From Brevipalpus yothersi (taxonomy: Eukaryota > Arthropoda > Arachnida > Trombidiformes > Tenuipalpidae): a stretch of DNA of 64,000 bases. Of the stretch, positions 37,701 to 52,237 are shown one piece after another; positions within the stretch are counted from its first letter, which is position 1; the number at the start of each line of letters is the position of its first letter. The stretch spans positions 1 to 64,000 of the forward strand of contig QZCP01000756.1 of NCBI GenBank assembly GCA_003956705.1. Direction: 5' to 3'. The position numbers and the translations under genes were made by a program. A model generated the notes under the pieces. It did no database searches and was not told the DNA's origin. It saw only the letters and a list, made by a program, of their open reading frames with translations.

Positions 37701-40700
37701 TGTCTGTGTGTATGTAAAATGATGCCATGATATTAGTTTGATATGTGCCTTTGGAAATTATTTCATAACCACGGAGCAGAATCCGAGAATATAAGATGAA
37801 GAAGAAAAAGTTCAACACAGAAAGAGAAAGAGGAAAATCTTATCCATAAGGTGAGATGATTCGATCAATTATATCATGTACTCAGAATCTTACACTATTG
37901 CAAAAGATATGTACGCACATATTGGGGCTAAAAACTAGGAAGGAGAAAAAAATGAAGAAATTCTCTACCATAATTCTGATCCCTAGCAATATTCTCAGTC
38001 AATGATTCTTCCATGTAAGAAGAAGAGATTGGTGAATGAGTTCTGAGAATCGAAGAAGGAGAAAATGAGAAAGAGAGAGAGACAGAGCTAATGAGTCAGC
38101 TTGGAATGGCATAGAGAGAGGATAAACAATAGAGAAACAAATAGTATAAATATCTGGAGAACCATTATTATTGGGTACACAGACGGACACTGACATACAG
38201 TGCAGTTCGATTTGGTCAGTTGTATTCTGTTATGTGCCCGATAGCGAAAACTATCATCAACCAAGAAGAAATGTAATAGCTTAAGGATAAAGTTGGACGG
38301 AAAAGAAATAAGTGGTGGTGGAGTTACAACTGACCTGACTGTCTTGATGCAGATACCATCTTAATTTCCATGAGGTATTCAATATTGTCCACTATCAATT
38401 GCTTGTCTCTACGAAGACCATACTTATCTCCTCTTTCGATTGCTTTCGCTTGCCAATCTGTCCAGTACACATGAGGACCATAAATTGTCAAACCAAATGG
38501 ATGGGAGATATCTTTGATGATCACTCGACGATTTCCACCATCGTAATCACATGATTCAATTCGATCCAATTGTGCATCCACCCAGAATATTGTGTTCATT
38601 TCGTAGTCCAATGTGATACCATTTGGCCAGCCAAGATCTTGTGTGACCAATGGTGTTCGATTGGATCCATCGAGATATGATTTTTCGATTTTGGGTGATT
38701 CACCCCAATCTGTCCAAAATAGAAGACCTTTCTCGGGATAAAGAGCGAGAGCTCTTGGCTCATCAAGATCCAGATCAACGATTGCTCGGCGAGAGGTTCC
38801 ATCAAATCGACACACTTCGATTATATTGCGTCCGGTGTCAGAAAAGTAGAGATTTTTGGCTATCCAATCGAACGCAAGTCCATCGGGAGTGTCCAGATCG
38901 GTATTTATAAGATTGATAACATTGTTACCTTCAAAATTTGATCTTCTAATCGAATGATTTGATACATCTGAGAAAAATATTTGCTGAGACTTGTAATCAA
39001 AATCAATAGCAACAGCGTTACCAATATTGGGAATCGGAAGGAATACATCGATAAATGCAGCACTTGTTTCCGAATCTTCTAGAGAAATTCTTCGAATACT
39101 ATGTTTACTGGCGAACAAGAGAAATGCTGTCAGGTTAGTTTGACAAGTTCGTTTATCTATGGCTAAGTTGATCCCAGTCGGACATGCACATGAGTAACCC
39201 CATGAATTTCGTAGACACAGATGACTACAATCAGCGTGATTTATCTTACACACATCGTTAGGCTTGGTGGCATCATATGTTGCCAAATTGAAACCTTGAA
39301 TGGTGGCAATGTTAGGTATGCTAGATAAAATATTGGCAACCGAAGAGGTATCATCACCACGAATACGATGGATTGATCGTGTTTCCCAATCAGTCCAATA
39401 AATAAACTCATCAAGTACGGTCAACCCATAAGGTGCTGGTAAATTTGATAAAACTATCTTACGATTGGCGCCATTGATATCAGACATTTCAAGGGTGTGT
39501 GATTGGGAGTCAACCCAAACAATTTTGGTGTTACTTGATGATGAAAAAGAGGCAGACGAAAAAGAGGAAGAAGATGAGGAGGAGGAGGATGAAGAAGAAG
39601 AAGCATCAGCCTGGTAAGGCGGTGGGTTGACCATGTTGATGTTGTTGTCTTTGGTGGTGGTTAACGATGAGGAGGAGAGTTGAGATGAGGATTGTAATGG
39701 CTGAGAGGATGCTGAAAGTGAGGCTACTGCTGATGATGATAATGATGATTGTGGCAGTGTTGAAGGACGATGATACACTGAAATTCCATTTATCCATCCA
39801 AGATTATCATCAACAATCAATGCTCGTCTCGAGCCATCCATATCCGCTCGGTATATCTTTATACTTGATCCCCATTCGGTCCAAAACATAAAGCCAGTCT
39901 GATAGTGTATGGTTATGGCTCTCGGTGATTCGAGATCTTGCCAAATCAAAGCTTTCCGTGAGGAACCATCAAGATTGGATACTTCAATTCTCTTGCGTAC
40001 CGTATCGGTCCAATACAATTTTTCGCCAATCCAATCGATTGCCATTCCATTGACATCCGAGATGCCAACCGAAACAACCTCTTCTACCAATGATTCTTCA
40101 CCGGAAAAAGGGGGTATATCGTAGCGAGCACGATAAATTTTATCACGATTTGTATCACTCCAATAAACGTATGATTCACGTGGAAAAATATCTAATATAA
40201 GAGCATTTGAAAAGTGTTCAACAGGAATAGGCAGTGGAACGTCAGCATAGTAGGGCATATCAAGAGATATTCGTCTGATGGACGTTTTACAGGCAAATAT
40301 GAGAAAATTTTCCATCTCTGATGCACACGAATGGCCATCAGCACGTAATGGTAAGCCAATAGGGCAAAAGCAACGATAATTTGAATTACTTGAATGGCGA
40401 TACTGTTTGAATGATGAAGATGATAATGATGAAGAAAGTGATGATGGTGAATATTTGGCAGACTGTACTGTGTACATTTCGGATGGAGTGAGAAGGCATA
40501 ATTTTGAACATGATGACTTTGAGCAAGGATTGGTTCGATTTGGTCTTCGAGAATGGAAGACTTCAATATCCATAACATTATCTTGATTGGCCGACAGTAT
40601 GTCCGGCTTAACACCACCATGATATTTTGATGTCCTCTGGATGGTCTTCGATTCCCAATCAGACCAATACAGTAGGCCATCGTAAATGGACAAGCCAAAC

Positions 40701-43700
40701 GGATGATGGAGATCATCGATTGGTAAAAGTTTACGATTGTGGCCATCATAATCAGCGTATTCAATAGTTTTCGCGGTCACATCAGCCCAATACACACGAT
40801 GATCTTCGGTGTCCAATGTTAAGCCTTGAGCCCATGAAATATTGTGTGATAAAATCACTACACGATTTGATCCATCCATACCGGAACGCTCAATTTTGGA
40901 ACCAGTACCTTGACGATGAATCCAAAACATAATACCAACACTACTGTCAACACATATATCACGTGGATGATCAAGATCAGACCATATCACAAGTGATCGA
41001 TGGCGTCCATCAAATAATGAACTTTCAATCATATTACGGCCTGAATCTGACCAATATAATGTTTGAGCAATCCAATCAATTGCCAAACCGGACGGAGTAT
41101 CAAGTGGTTCACCCACAACAGTCACATGTCCACTGCCATCCCAGCCGATACGATTGATTGTATCATTTGATATATCAGTCCAAAAAAGTGATACACTCGA
41201 ATAATCCCAATCCAATTGTACTGGTGATGTAAGACGGTTAACACTGATCACCGATGTAACATTATTATCACTATACGAACAGTGTACACACTTCCAGTGT
41301 ATATCGTTACGCTTTGAGAACAATATTATTGGCTCCGGTTTGAGGCCACAATTGTGTCCATCATCATTTAACACATAGCCCATTGGACATGAACACCGAT
41401 AACTTTGATTATTGGCAAGGCACATATGGCTACACACACTTGAGGCACATGGATCGGTGTGTGGATTGATACTGGATGATAATGGCTGACGTAAGGGATG
41501 AACAATCACCAAATCCATTGGAAAATGAAGCTTATTGTAGATGGTTTTAACACTATCACCAGTTAATTTATCCGCTGAATTAATACTTTTCGTATGCCAA
41601 TCTGTCCAATATATTGTATCCTCAAATATTGTCACCGCATACGGATGTGGTAACAATGCTTCACCATGTACCACCGATCGTCTATCACTACCATCAAGAG
41701 ATGAACTTTCGATAACATGATGTTTCGCATCAGCCCAATACAATCGTCTCGCTGGATAATCAATTGTCAGCCCATTTGGCCAAAAAAGACTTGTATACAC
41801 AATCTGTACTCGACCAGTACCATCATAATATGCACGCTCAATCCGTGGTGTCTGTCCCCAATCAGTCCAATATACACTTGATTCCATTGGATTAACCACA
41901 ATTGCACGTGGCTTTTCGACACGTTCCCAGAAGAGTACTTTTCGTCCGGATCCATCAAGTGATGAGAATTCAATTCGTGATGTACCCGAATCAGTCCAAA
42001 ACAAACGTTGTGTAATCCAATCAACCGCTAATCCACCAGGACTAATTAAACCAGCGCGAACAATCACCTGCTTATTGGTACCATTCAAATGGGATGAATA
42101 TATTCGATCAGATGTTATATCGGACCAATAGATTGTATTGGATGCATAATGATAATCAATTGCAATTGCATTCTGTAGATCACTGATCACTGCCGTATAT
42201 TCGGCCGCATCAATTGTCACCTTACGTATATCAATTCGATTGGCAAATATTATGTATGGTATTGGTGTTGGTGATGATACTTGACAATGTTTACGATTCG
42301 TCTTTAATCGGTAGCCATCATCACATGAACAATAAAAACTAGGCACTGTATTGGTACACTTATGTGAACATGGTAACACATCAGATGAACATTCATCAAT
42401 ATCTAGACACGAATGTCCATCAGGTGCCAACTCATAACCTTCCTTACATCCACAATGATGACCATTAATTGATGCAAGGCACAAGTGTTGACACGGAAAG
42501 CCATCATCACGACATGGTGTTGCCGTTAAACATGTATTATTGGCATCCTCATCTGAACCATCCGGACAATCAGGAGCACCATTACATAAGAATCGCTGAC
42601 TGTGTGTAATCAAAAAAAATAACGAACAACAAGATTAATTGTGATTAGAATGTATGTTATGTAGATTACTTTTTGATATAGTCTCGCTCTCCAAGTAACC
42701 GGCTGTTCATCAAATTACAATTTATCAAATCAATTTTTCTCTTATTACAAGTCCACACACATGTGTGTGCGTCTACATGTATGGACATACTTTCACCTCA
42801 CCCAATAGATTAATATTTTCTATCATCAACACAAAACTTTACCTTTCCACACTTTTACAGTTGACATATTGAACACACAAACCGACATTAATCAATTAAA
42901 CTAATGAGCAGTTGAATGATCAGGAAGTGTGAAAATGTAAGTGAGTTGAAAAATTTCGACGATTGATCTTGAGTGTTTGTAATTCATTTTAATTGCATTT
43001 CATTTCATCTGATTTTGTGGGATATGTAAGGAATGTCAAGAAAAACCCTTGAACTTTGGGATCCTAGCAATTTTGAATCTTGAGACATCACTTTGCTGCT
43101 CATTTTTCTTCCAAAGTCCATGCTTGGATTTCGTATTGCTATTGGAAAAACCTTCTAATGATTACAGCTGATTGAAATCCCTAAACAAATCCCTGCTAAT
43201 AATGATCAATCAAATCCTCTCTTATTTCAGTGATAAAATCGTTATGTGAACTGGGCGAATTACTGGAATAAATTCCATTTTATGGGTACACACACATCAA
43301 TAGAGAGATAGAGAGAGAAAGGATACTCACTTTATACAGGCTCCATCATTACATTTAAATTGGCCAGTTAAACATTCACTACGATATCCGCATCCTTCTT
43401 CATCCGAACTATCACTACAATCAATGTCTCCATCACATCTCCAACTTTTACGAATACATCGACCAGAAAGACACCGGAAATGATCTCCTGAGCAGGTACG
43501 ATTAGCTGTGTTTGTGTGTGGGTGTCCATAAAAGTAGTATTCACATGGAAAATAAATGATTAAATAGATGGGTAAAGTTAAATAATTTAGAAACAATTTT
43601 CATGAATATTGTAAGAAGCCTCTAATCATTATAATAATAATCATCATCATATTGATTTTGGAAACCTTCAAATATAATTATGAGGATTGAAGAGCAAGAA

Positions 43701-44067
43701 GAAAGAGAGAGTAACTTGAGAATATCTTTCTCTCTATCTCTTAAGGTGTTCAGCTACTACAATTACTGACTTTACTACTCATCAAGATAGAAGAAAATAT
43801 CTCGATACATTCTTTCATGATAGAAATTCATTGCATAATTCAACACAAGTACACATAATACTCAAATGAAAGAGAGAAAGAAGCGCTAAAACTGCTCTCC
43901 TAGATAATCGTTATCCAAATACTCATTGATGAATTGATGACTGTACTCCATGAGCAGAGAGGCATTTATATTTACCGATATAAAAGTGAAAAGGTTTGCA
44001 AAAATAGACCACAGTTTACTGTAAGACTGTCATATGGACTTTCACTTTACTAGAGAAAGAGGAAGAG

Positions 44068-44139
<72 letters not shown>

Positions 44140-45001
44140 TACATGTGATCAGCCTGCCAATTCTGATGGATTACCTGGATTTATAGCCTCAAAATATAAC
44201 CGCACAGACATACGATGGAGGAGAAATATTTCACTCATCAGCTGAACTATTGGTTCATCCTTATCGAAGATTTTCCTACATTTTTTCCACAATACTTTTG
44301 CCTCAATAAGTACAAAATATTCTTCTTCCAGTAGATAGAGCAAGAATAAGAAAAAACCTTATGTCATTCACTATGGAGAATACATGTACATGTATATAAA
44401 TATTTCTCTCGCCTCGAATGTCAGCCCAGAAGATGCTCGAGGACTTCTTTCTATTTCTCTCTCTCTCCCTCTCTCTTTCCTTTGATCATATTAAAGAGGT
44501 CATATTATTACACTGGTTGTTCATAACATGTCACACTGGATCATTGTGTTGGAGCAGTGAGATAGAGATGAGGAGAGGAGAGGAGAAAAAAAGTAGAATA
44601 GATAGCTTCATAGAGGAATGAAATGAAATTCGCCATAGGCAAAAAGCAAGCAACAAAAGAAAAAAACGAGAGAGAAAGTATAAGGTTTTTATTGTGTGTA
44701 TCTGTATGTGAGTCTCTGTGTGTAGGTTACCCGAATATAGCCAATTGGTTAGAAGTCAAGGGTGTCGAAGAATGAAAAAAGACTGTTTAGAAACTGAGAA
44801 TAGACTTATTTACTCAACTCATTTTGAAGAAGAAATAATGGAAATCTTGTTATTCTCTGATGTTGATCCTCCAAATCTCAAAGCTATATAATGGTTGAGG
44901 GCAAGGTTGTGTGTGTGAGTGTCCGTGCCTTGGGATGTAAGTCAAGAGAATGAGCATTCTACCTTCTAAGGTTGTATTCCTTCAACCATTTCTGTGAGAG
45001 T

Positions 45002-45034
<33 letters not shown>

Positions 45035-45220
45035 CTCTCTTCATTATTTCCGATAGACTAGTTAGTATCTACTCATTAGATTAGGGTGAGAGATCTGTAA
45101 GCGAGAAATGAAACACTGGGAATTAAGGGCCTCAAAAAGAAAGAGGGCAAAAGATTCCCATTGCTGATCCTAGTTTATCGATATCAATGGTCAGTAGATT
45201 GGAGGATGAGAATACCATTG

Positions 45221-45285
<65 letters not shown>

Positions 45286-46919
45286 GCATTTCTATATATC
45301 TTACGCGAAGAATCACACAGGAAAAGATCCTCGTTTCTAGGGTGAAATATTATGGAACATTATTCTGGACTGCCTGCTGTGGGACGATGGTGTAGATATG
45401 CTTTGGAGGTGGCGAAGAGAATGATATATATAAATAAATATATATATGCTACCTGATTCTTTTTGCTTTGAGAACATCAAAATAAATCGAACATCTCGGG
45501 TACTTTAAGGGAAAAGGAAAAGGAAGTGTTCGTTTGCTAGTCTTATGGATTCTCTTTCTTACTTGTATTCTTTCTTCAATGTTCCACTTTTTCTCTCTCT
45601 TCTCACTCCTGATGTTCTCAAGTGACAAGTTGAACATATAGTAGTGACTGTAGTAATCACGATCGTTATTTCAACAGGCACTTATCAATGGCCAAAAGTA
45701 GCAGTAGTAGTAGAGAAATAGAGTGTATGGTTACATGAAACTATCACAACTACCACTTTCAATGTGATGATCTTACACGATGCGAAAAAGAGTCCACTTC
45801 TGGTTGACATTTTGTGGTTGATTGTATCTCATTGATTCATATTGTATCATGGAGAGAGAGAGAGAGAGGAAGAAGAAATTTTTTTCCTCTTTCTTTACTG
45901 ATAAACAATGCTCATCTTCATGCTTGGGCCAATCGAAGCTCATCCATTTTGAGATGCCCTAGATTTCAACTTTTCCCATGCAATATAAAGGAACATACAA
46001 ACACACACATATGTATACAGTATTTCCTAGATTCCTATGCTTGGTAGAATTTGAGACTTATGGAGGAAAACAATGAACTAGGGTTCAGCATTGAAGGGAC
46101 CAGAGAAAGAAAGGGAAAAAGAAAAAGAAAGACGGAGAGAGAGAGAGAGAATACAAGAAATATTGTTCGCCATAGAAGTAAAGCTACGGTCAAGTTATCA
46201 GATGAAAACTCATTTTTTTCTGTTGACATGATGCCTTTTCTGGAATATATTGAATATTGATTTTTCCTCTTCTGATTCTTTCCATTTTTTCCACCATAGC
46301 TGTTTTATTCTATCGAATGGCTTTGTATTGATTGGATTTCTTCATCTTATGAGCTCAGTGTTGTTCAAATTAATCTTCCAATAGTGCTACCCTGCAGTGA
46401 TGTCCCATTTCACACATGCTACACCTAAATATACGAGTGAAAATGTCTACATTATTTGGTAAGATTTTCAATCTTAATGAGATCGCTGGTACTTAAATTA
46501 TACTGAGAAGAGCTAATATTTTTTGGCAATCTTGCCCTAAATCTTTTCCAATTCCATATATTGAACCTATTTCACGTATCTTTCACAAATTTAGTTACTA
46601 AGCGTATGTGATGAGCTAGAATTCCAATTTCAACACTTTATCACCTTGGTGTTTCTACATTCTCTCATACGCTCTTTCTATCTCTCTATTTGCTTGACAT
46701 ATTCTTGTCACCATGGAAGGAGTAAAGAAAGTATAGAAAACTACTGGTAATAGCAATAGGGAAGATAAAAGATACTCATGGTAGTGGAAAATAATACACA
46801 TAGACTCACACACCATCCTTATACTACTGGTAAATACTCCAGTTTCGTTGAGTAAATTCTTGCCTTCATCATTGTTTGTCATTTCTTGACTAAGTTAAGA
46901 CTTGAGCTCTTCTTTCTCT

Positions 46920-47012
<93 letters not shown>

Positions 47013-47669
47013 ACCAACATTACACCATCCAGGCAAGTCATCAGTCTTGTGATGTTCTATTCTCTTGAAACAAGAAAATCAGCGTGAATCTTTGATGAGT
47101 CAAGTAAGCTCATGAGATTGGAATCCAGAATAGTAGGAGCAGTAATTCTTCGTATAGACAGTGTAAGTTTCTGTGTATGTATGTGTGTGTGTGTGCATAT
47201 AAATGTACTTCTTTTTTCGAATGAATATACATATACATCGATACACAGCTACAATCAAGAACTTGGGACAGAAATTTTCATGGAATACATACACCCGCAA
47301 ACGCATCAGAGTATCAGAGTATCTGTCAGAAGCTTCAGTCAGAAGGGAAACATTGGAAAAATACAATGATGAACGCGAAACTTTTCGGGAAAAGGCTTTT
47401 GTTGGGCCAGTGATATTGGATGAATGATGTTGCATGATAAATGGGCAAACATCAGCTTTAAGTGTGGCTAGAAAAAGAAGTATAAGGAGAAGCAAAAAGA
47501 AGAAGAGAAGAGGAAGAGGAGAAGAGAGGAGAAAGGGAAGAAAAAGAAAAAGGAACAGGAAGCCATAGGAGAATGATCCAGATGGATTGAGAAAGAAATA
47601 GAAGAAGAAGAAGAAAAGTAAGAAGATAACAGTAGAATTAATTATCGTTGCTTGATGATCATTTTGCCA

Positions 47670-47732
<63 letters not shown>

Positions 47733-49408
47733 AAAGAAAAGCTATCATCTTGAATTGGCCTTTTCGTCTTCATCATCAATGGATGCTTTTGCCTTATACT
47801 TTCATTCTCTTCATCTCTCTTTCCCTCTTCCTTCTGATCACTATCATGATCATCATCTGTAACAATGTCAAGAATGAAAAGCGAGCCTCCAAAAATCTGG
47901 TGAAAAATCAGTATCACTTGATCATGGATCATGAATTCTCCATTATTTCAATGAAAGTGTATCACTATACTCCAAAGAGAAATAAAGAATCTGTACATGG
48001 CTGAATGTTAATGATCATGAATCCAGAACGAGTATACTTTTTTTTCTGCTCATGCAAATAAATAGCAAAGAGAGAACCTCTTATTGGTGTAGTAAGGTAA
48101 CGATTAAGAGAGGATGAAGCAATAGGTAGACCAAATCTAAGTGTGAATTAGAAATAATACAAGAATAAATAAAAAATGTCTACCCTAGAAGGTTTATATA
48201 TGCACACATGATGCCTTGAAGCATAACCATTTTTCACGCTAACCAAGATTGAGAGATTGAGAAAGTGGAATATTTGAAGACCTGATAAAATAAGAAGAGG
48301 AACTGGAAATACGCATCATCGAGATTTCCTATGCCCTGAATCTTATGCAAATCTTGTTCCAATAGAGAATATAGAAGAGATTGGATATATTGAGAGATAG
48401 AAAGATAGAAAAATAGATAGATGGATAGATAGATAGTAAGAGGAGGGATAGAAGATAGAGGATCGAAAGCAAACAAGAAAAACGTTTCAACGAGATGGGT
48501 TCAGCTATTTTCAGATTGTTTACCATATATTTTGATGAATTCTTCGACTATATATATTCGCTTATTGTAATGGCCCCAGGTTAACTACAGAATTTGGTGT
48601 ACAAAGAAATCTAATGGCTTTTATATGCATCCTCTTCTTTCTCATCCATCCACCAGCTTATATTATATATATGTATGTATAAATTTTCTGTCCCCTGAAC
48701 CTGCGACTTCAATAAATAAAGAATATACCTAAACATACACACATATTTCGACATATATTCTGGCACTTGAGGATTTATAACTATAATTCAGGGTATGGAA
48801 AGTGAGTGAGATAAAATTCTGCTTCTGAGCATATATGTGTGTATTTCCCAGCAACAATACGCAATGTATGGATCCCAATTCTATTGGGATGGGGAACGTA
48901 TGATGATGGTAAAAATTGTAATGTAGTGAAGAGTAAAAAAATTTTTCACCTTTTGAAAATCATTTTCCAAATACACATTCTTTTGTGAGTATTTTTCCTC
49001 CAGGATGAAAGAGAGAATTCATATACACTCGCACACAAGTCATCCGTTGAGTAAAACACAGAGCCTATGAGAATTGATAACTCATTTTATAAAAGCTTAT
49101 AGTGAAAGTACTACTACTGGTAGTATGAAAAGGTTCAATTTGAGCGTTTACCGTTATTTGTCCATTCTTTTTCCACTACCACCACTACTATGATGACCGT
49201 TTTCATTCTTGACCATTATTCCACCAGCCACTCAAAGTCATGAGATATATCAAAGATAGAGAGTATGAAACGGTGAATGGAATGAGAAAAAATTCCATAG
49301 AACAAACAATAGGAATCCAACGAGATTAACTCTCTCTCTCTCCCAAAATATCGCTAACAGATGAAAAAAGAATGAAAAATTTTGGTCCACTTAAATGTAT
49401 GAAAGAGA

Positions 49409-49475
<67 letters not shown>

Positions 49476-50525
49476 CAGTAATAGTAGAATGTCAGAGTAA
49501 AGAGAGAAGATTTTTTGGTTTCACTTTTTGATATCATTAATAACAGAGGCAAAAAACAAAGAGTCAACCATAGAATACTATAAAGTCAGTGATGCCATAA
49601 AGATGTCAAAAGGTTTTTATTTAGCTACTCTCTGAACTCAAACTCCTCTCTTTCTCTCCAACATCTTTTAGACATCTCATCTCTATCATCTCATCTTATT
49701 TCTCCTGTAAAGATGCTCTTTAACGAAGTACCCATAAAGTGTAGTGGATACAAATACATCCACCATGATTGAATCTCGAGTTCCTTCTCTTCTCACATTC
49801 TTCTCTTTCTCTCGCTTCCTCTCCCTTGTTTTTAACAATATCTGGTAACAAAATGTTATTCCTTCTTATGGGTTTTTGAACCAGCATCAATGTTAACTCA
49901 CTATGGTTATAGATTGATCATATACACTGAATGAGAACATGAAATATGAATCTAACGGTCACTTGAGTAAATTACTACTTCTTCGAACGTCATCCCAGTT
50001 GTCTTTATCCGGTGAGACACAGTCTACTTGACTTACAGCAATCTGATTGCCTACATTCAATTGCTTGTAACATGGAAAAATCACCTCATTTATTGGTGAC
50101 GCTGATTCTTGATAAAGAGAATTGGAAGCCCCTCAAAATTATTGGAATTCAATTCAGTTTAATTAGTTCATTTTGAGGAAAAAAACTCATCAAGTGGAAA
50201 AAAGCTCGAAAATAGTTCAATCGAGAAGAAGTTGAATCGATTTTTGGCCATCTAAAAAGGAGCACAAAATTTGTATCAAATATGGCTCTCGAGAGTCTAT
50301 TTGGGTTCACCAAACTCAGCTATCGACTTCTAATATAAGGCATACATACAAACACCGAGTGAAACACATAGCTAATACTAACTTGGCCATGGTCACTCTC
50401 GAGTGGCCTTTGAGTGGACCACCAAAGTGTGTTTGCCATCTTGGTGAATGAAGAATAATATTGGCTATTCGAAGAATGAAGAGAGAGAAACTGTATAAAT
50501 GGCTTCAGATTGTGTTCTGTCCACT

Positions 50526-50574
<49 letters not shown>

Positions 50575-52199
50575 NNNNNNNNNNNNNNNNNNNNNNNNNN
50601 NNNNNNNNNNNNNNNNNNNNNNNNNNNNNNNNNNNNNNNNNNNNNNNNNNNNNNNNNNNNNNNNNNNNNNNNNNNNNNNNNNNNNNNNNNNNNNNNNNNN
50701 NNNNNNNNNNNNNNNNNNNNNNNNNNNNNNNNNNNNNNNNNNNNNNNNNNNNNNNNNNNNNNNNNNNNNNNNNNNNNNNNNNNNNNNNNNNNNNNNNNNN
50801 NNNNNNNNNNNNNNNNNNNNNNNNNNNNNNNNNNNNNNNNNNNNNNNNNNNNNNNNNNNNNNNNNNNNNNNNNNNNNNNNNNNNNNNNNNNNNNNNNNNN
50901 NNNNNNNNNNNNNNNNNNNNNNNNNNNNNNNNNNNNNNNNNNNNNNNNNNNNNNNNNNNNNNNNNNNNNNNNNNNNNNNNNNNNNNNNNNNNNNNNNNNN
51001 NNAGAGAAAGGAATACTATTTTAGCGTCAAAAAGCTTGGAATAGCTATTTGGTCAAAGAAATTAGGCTACCAAACAGAGTGACTCCATTAGATTGGCTGT
51101 AGTATTCGAATTTGGAGCCATTAATTTGTTTTACTCAAATTATTAGAGCATAAATATATAGTGATCGAGTTTGATGGAGAGAACGAGACCTAATTTCTCA
51201 GAACATCTTGTGAGATGCTGTAAAGTTTTTCCATTTGTTGTCATCTGCCTGGAAAGAGAGGATATTCCCACAATATCAGCTGCTATCATGTTAAAATGAT
51301 GAAAATGATGACTCTAATCTACATCTACTATCATAAAAGTTTATATTGAGTTTTCCATTATTTTGAATCCTTAATAAGCTGATCAGAAGCGAAGAAAAAA
51401 TTCTATCTATCCATCTGAACATCGAAATCTAAGATGCTCCAAAAAGAGAGATCGAGTGAATATATATCATTTCTATTCATTGCACGTCTAACTTGAGCTG
51501 ACTTATTCATCAAAATTCCTGGAGGCATTCACCGAAAAAGAGAAAAGCTTTCAAAATTGGGTAAAATAATTGCACTTCTGTGCGATTGAGCATTCTTATA
51601 CCGTTACTCGAGACTCTCTAAATCGTTTTTAATGTATTCAAAATTGATTCAGCTGGGCTTTCAGAAAATTTCAACTGGAAAAGGTTTAACCCGTTATATT
51701 TGGTTATATGGGAGAGAATAGTCAAGATGGAAAAGTAGTGGGAAAAAATTGCTAACCTTAAATCGATGGATATGTAAGTCTGTCTGTCTACCGTATTCTT
51801 TATTTCAATACATGGGTTAAGTTATTCTCCAATAAATAACCGACATTCTCATTGTGTTCATGCTTACTAATATGATGAAAATTTATGATGAGTAAAAGAG
51901 AACATTTCTCTAACAACATTTTGCGCTTCCAACCCTAAAGACCCGCTAACAGATGCACTTTTTGCCCAAGGGTGCAAATGGCTTTTTTCATGGATGAATT
52001 TTGCTGTATCCCAAGCTCAGATGGGAAAGAAAAAAGAAGAGCTCATGGGATCAGCATGAATCAAAAATCAAAGAGAGATAGAAAGGAAAAGCTTCAAAAA
52101 ATGGTCAGTAAGTGTTAAAAAAGAGAGAATAGACTATGTGTGTAAAAGTAAATGGAAAAAATTTGCTCCATATAAGATTGGAAAAAAAGTGTGTGAAAA

Positions 52200-52237
<38 letters not shown>

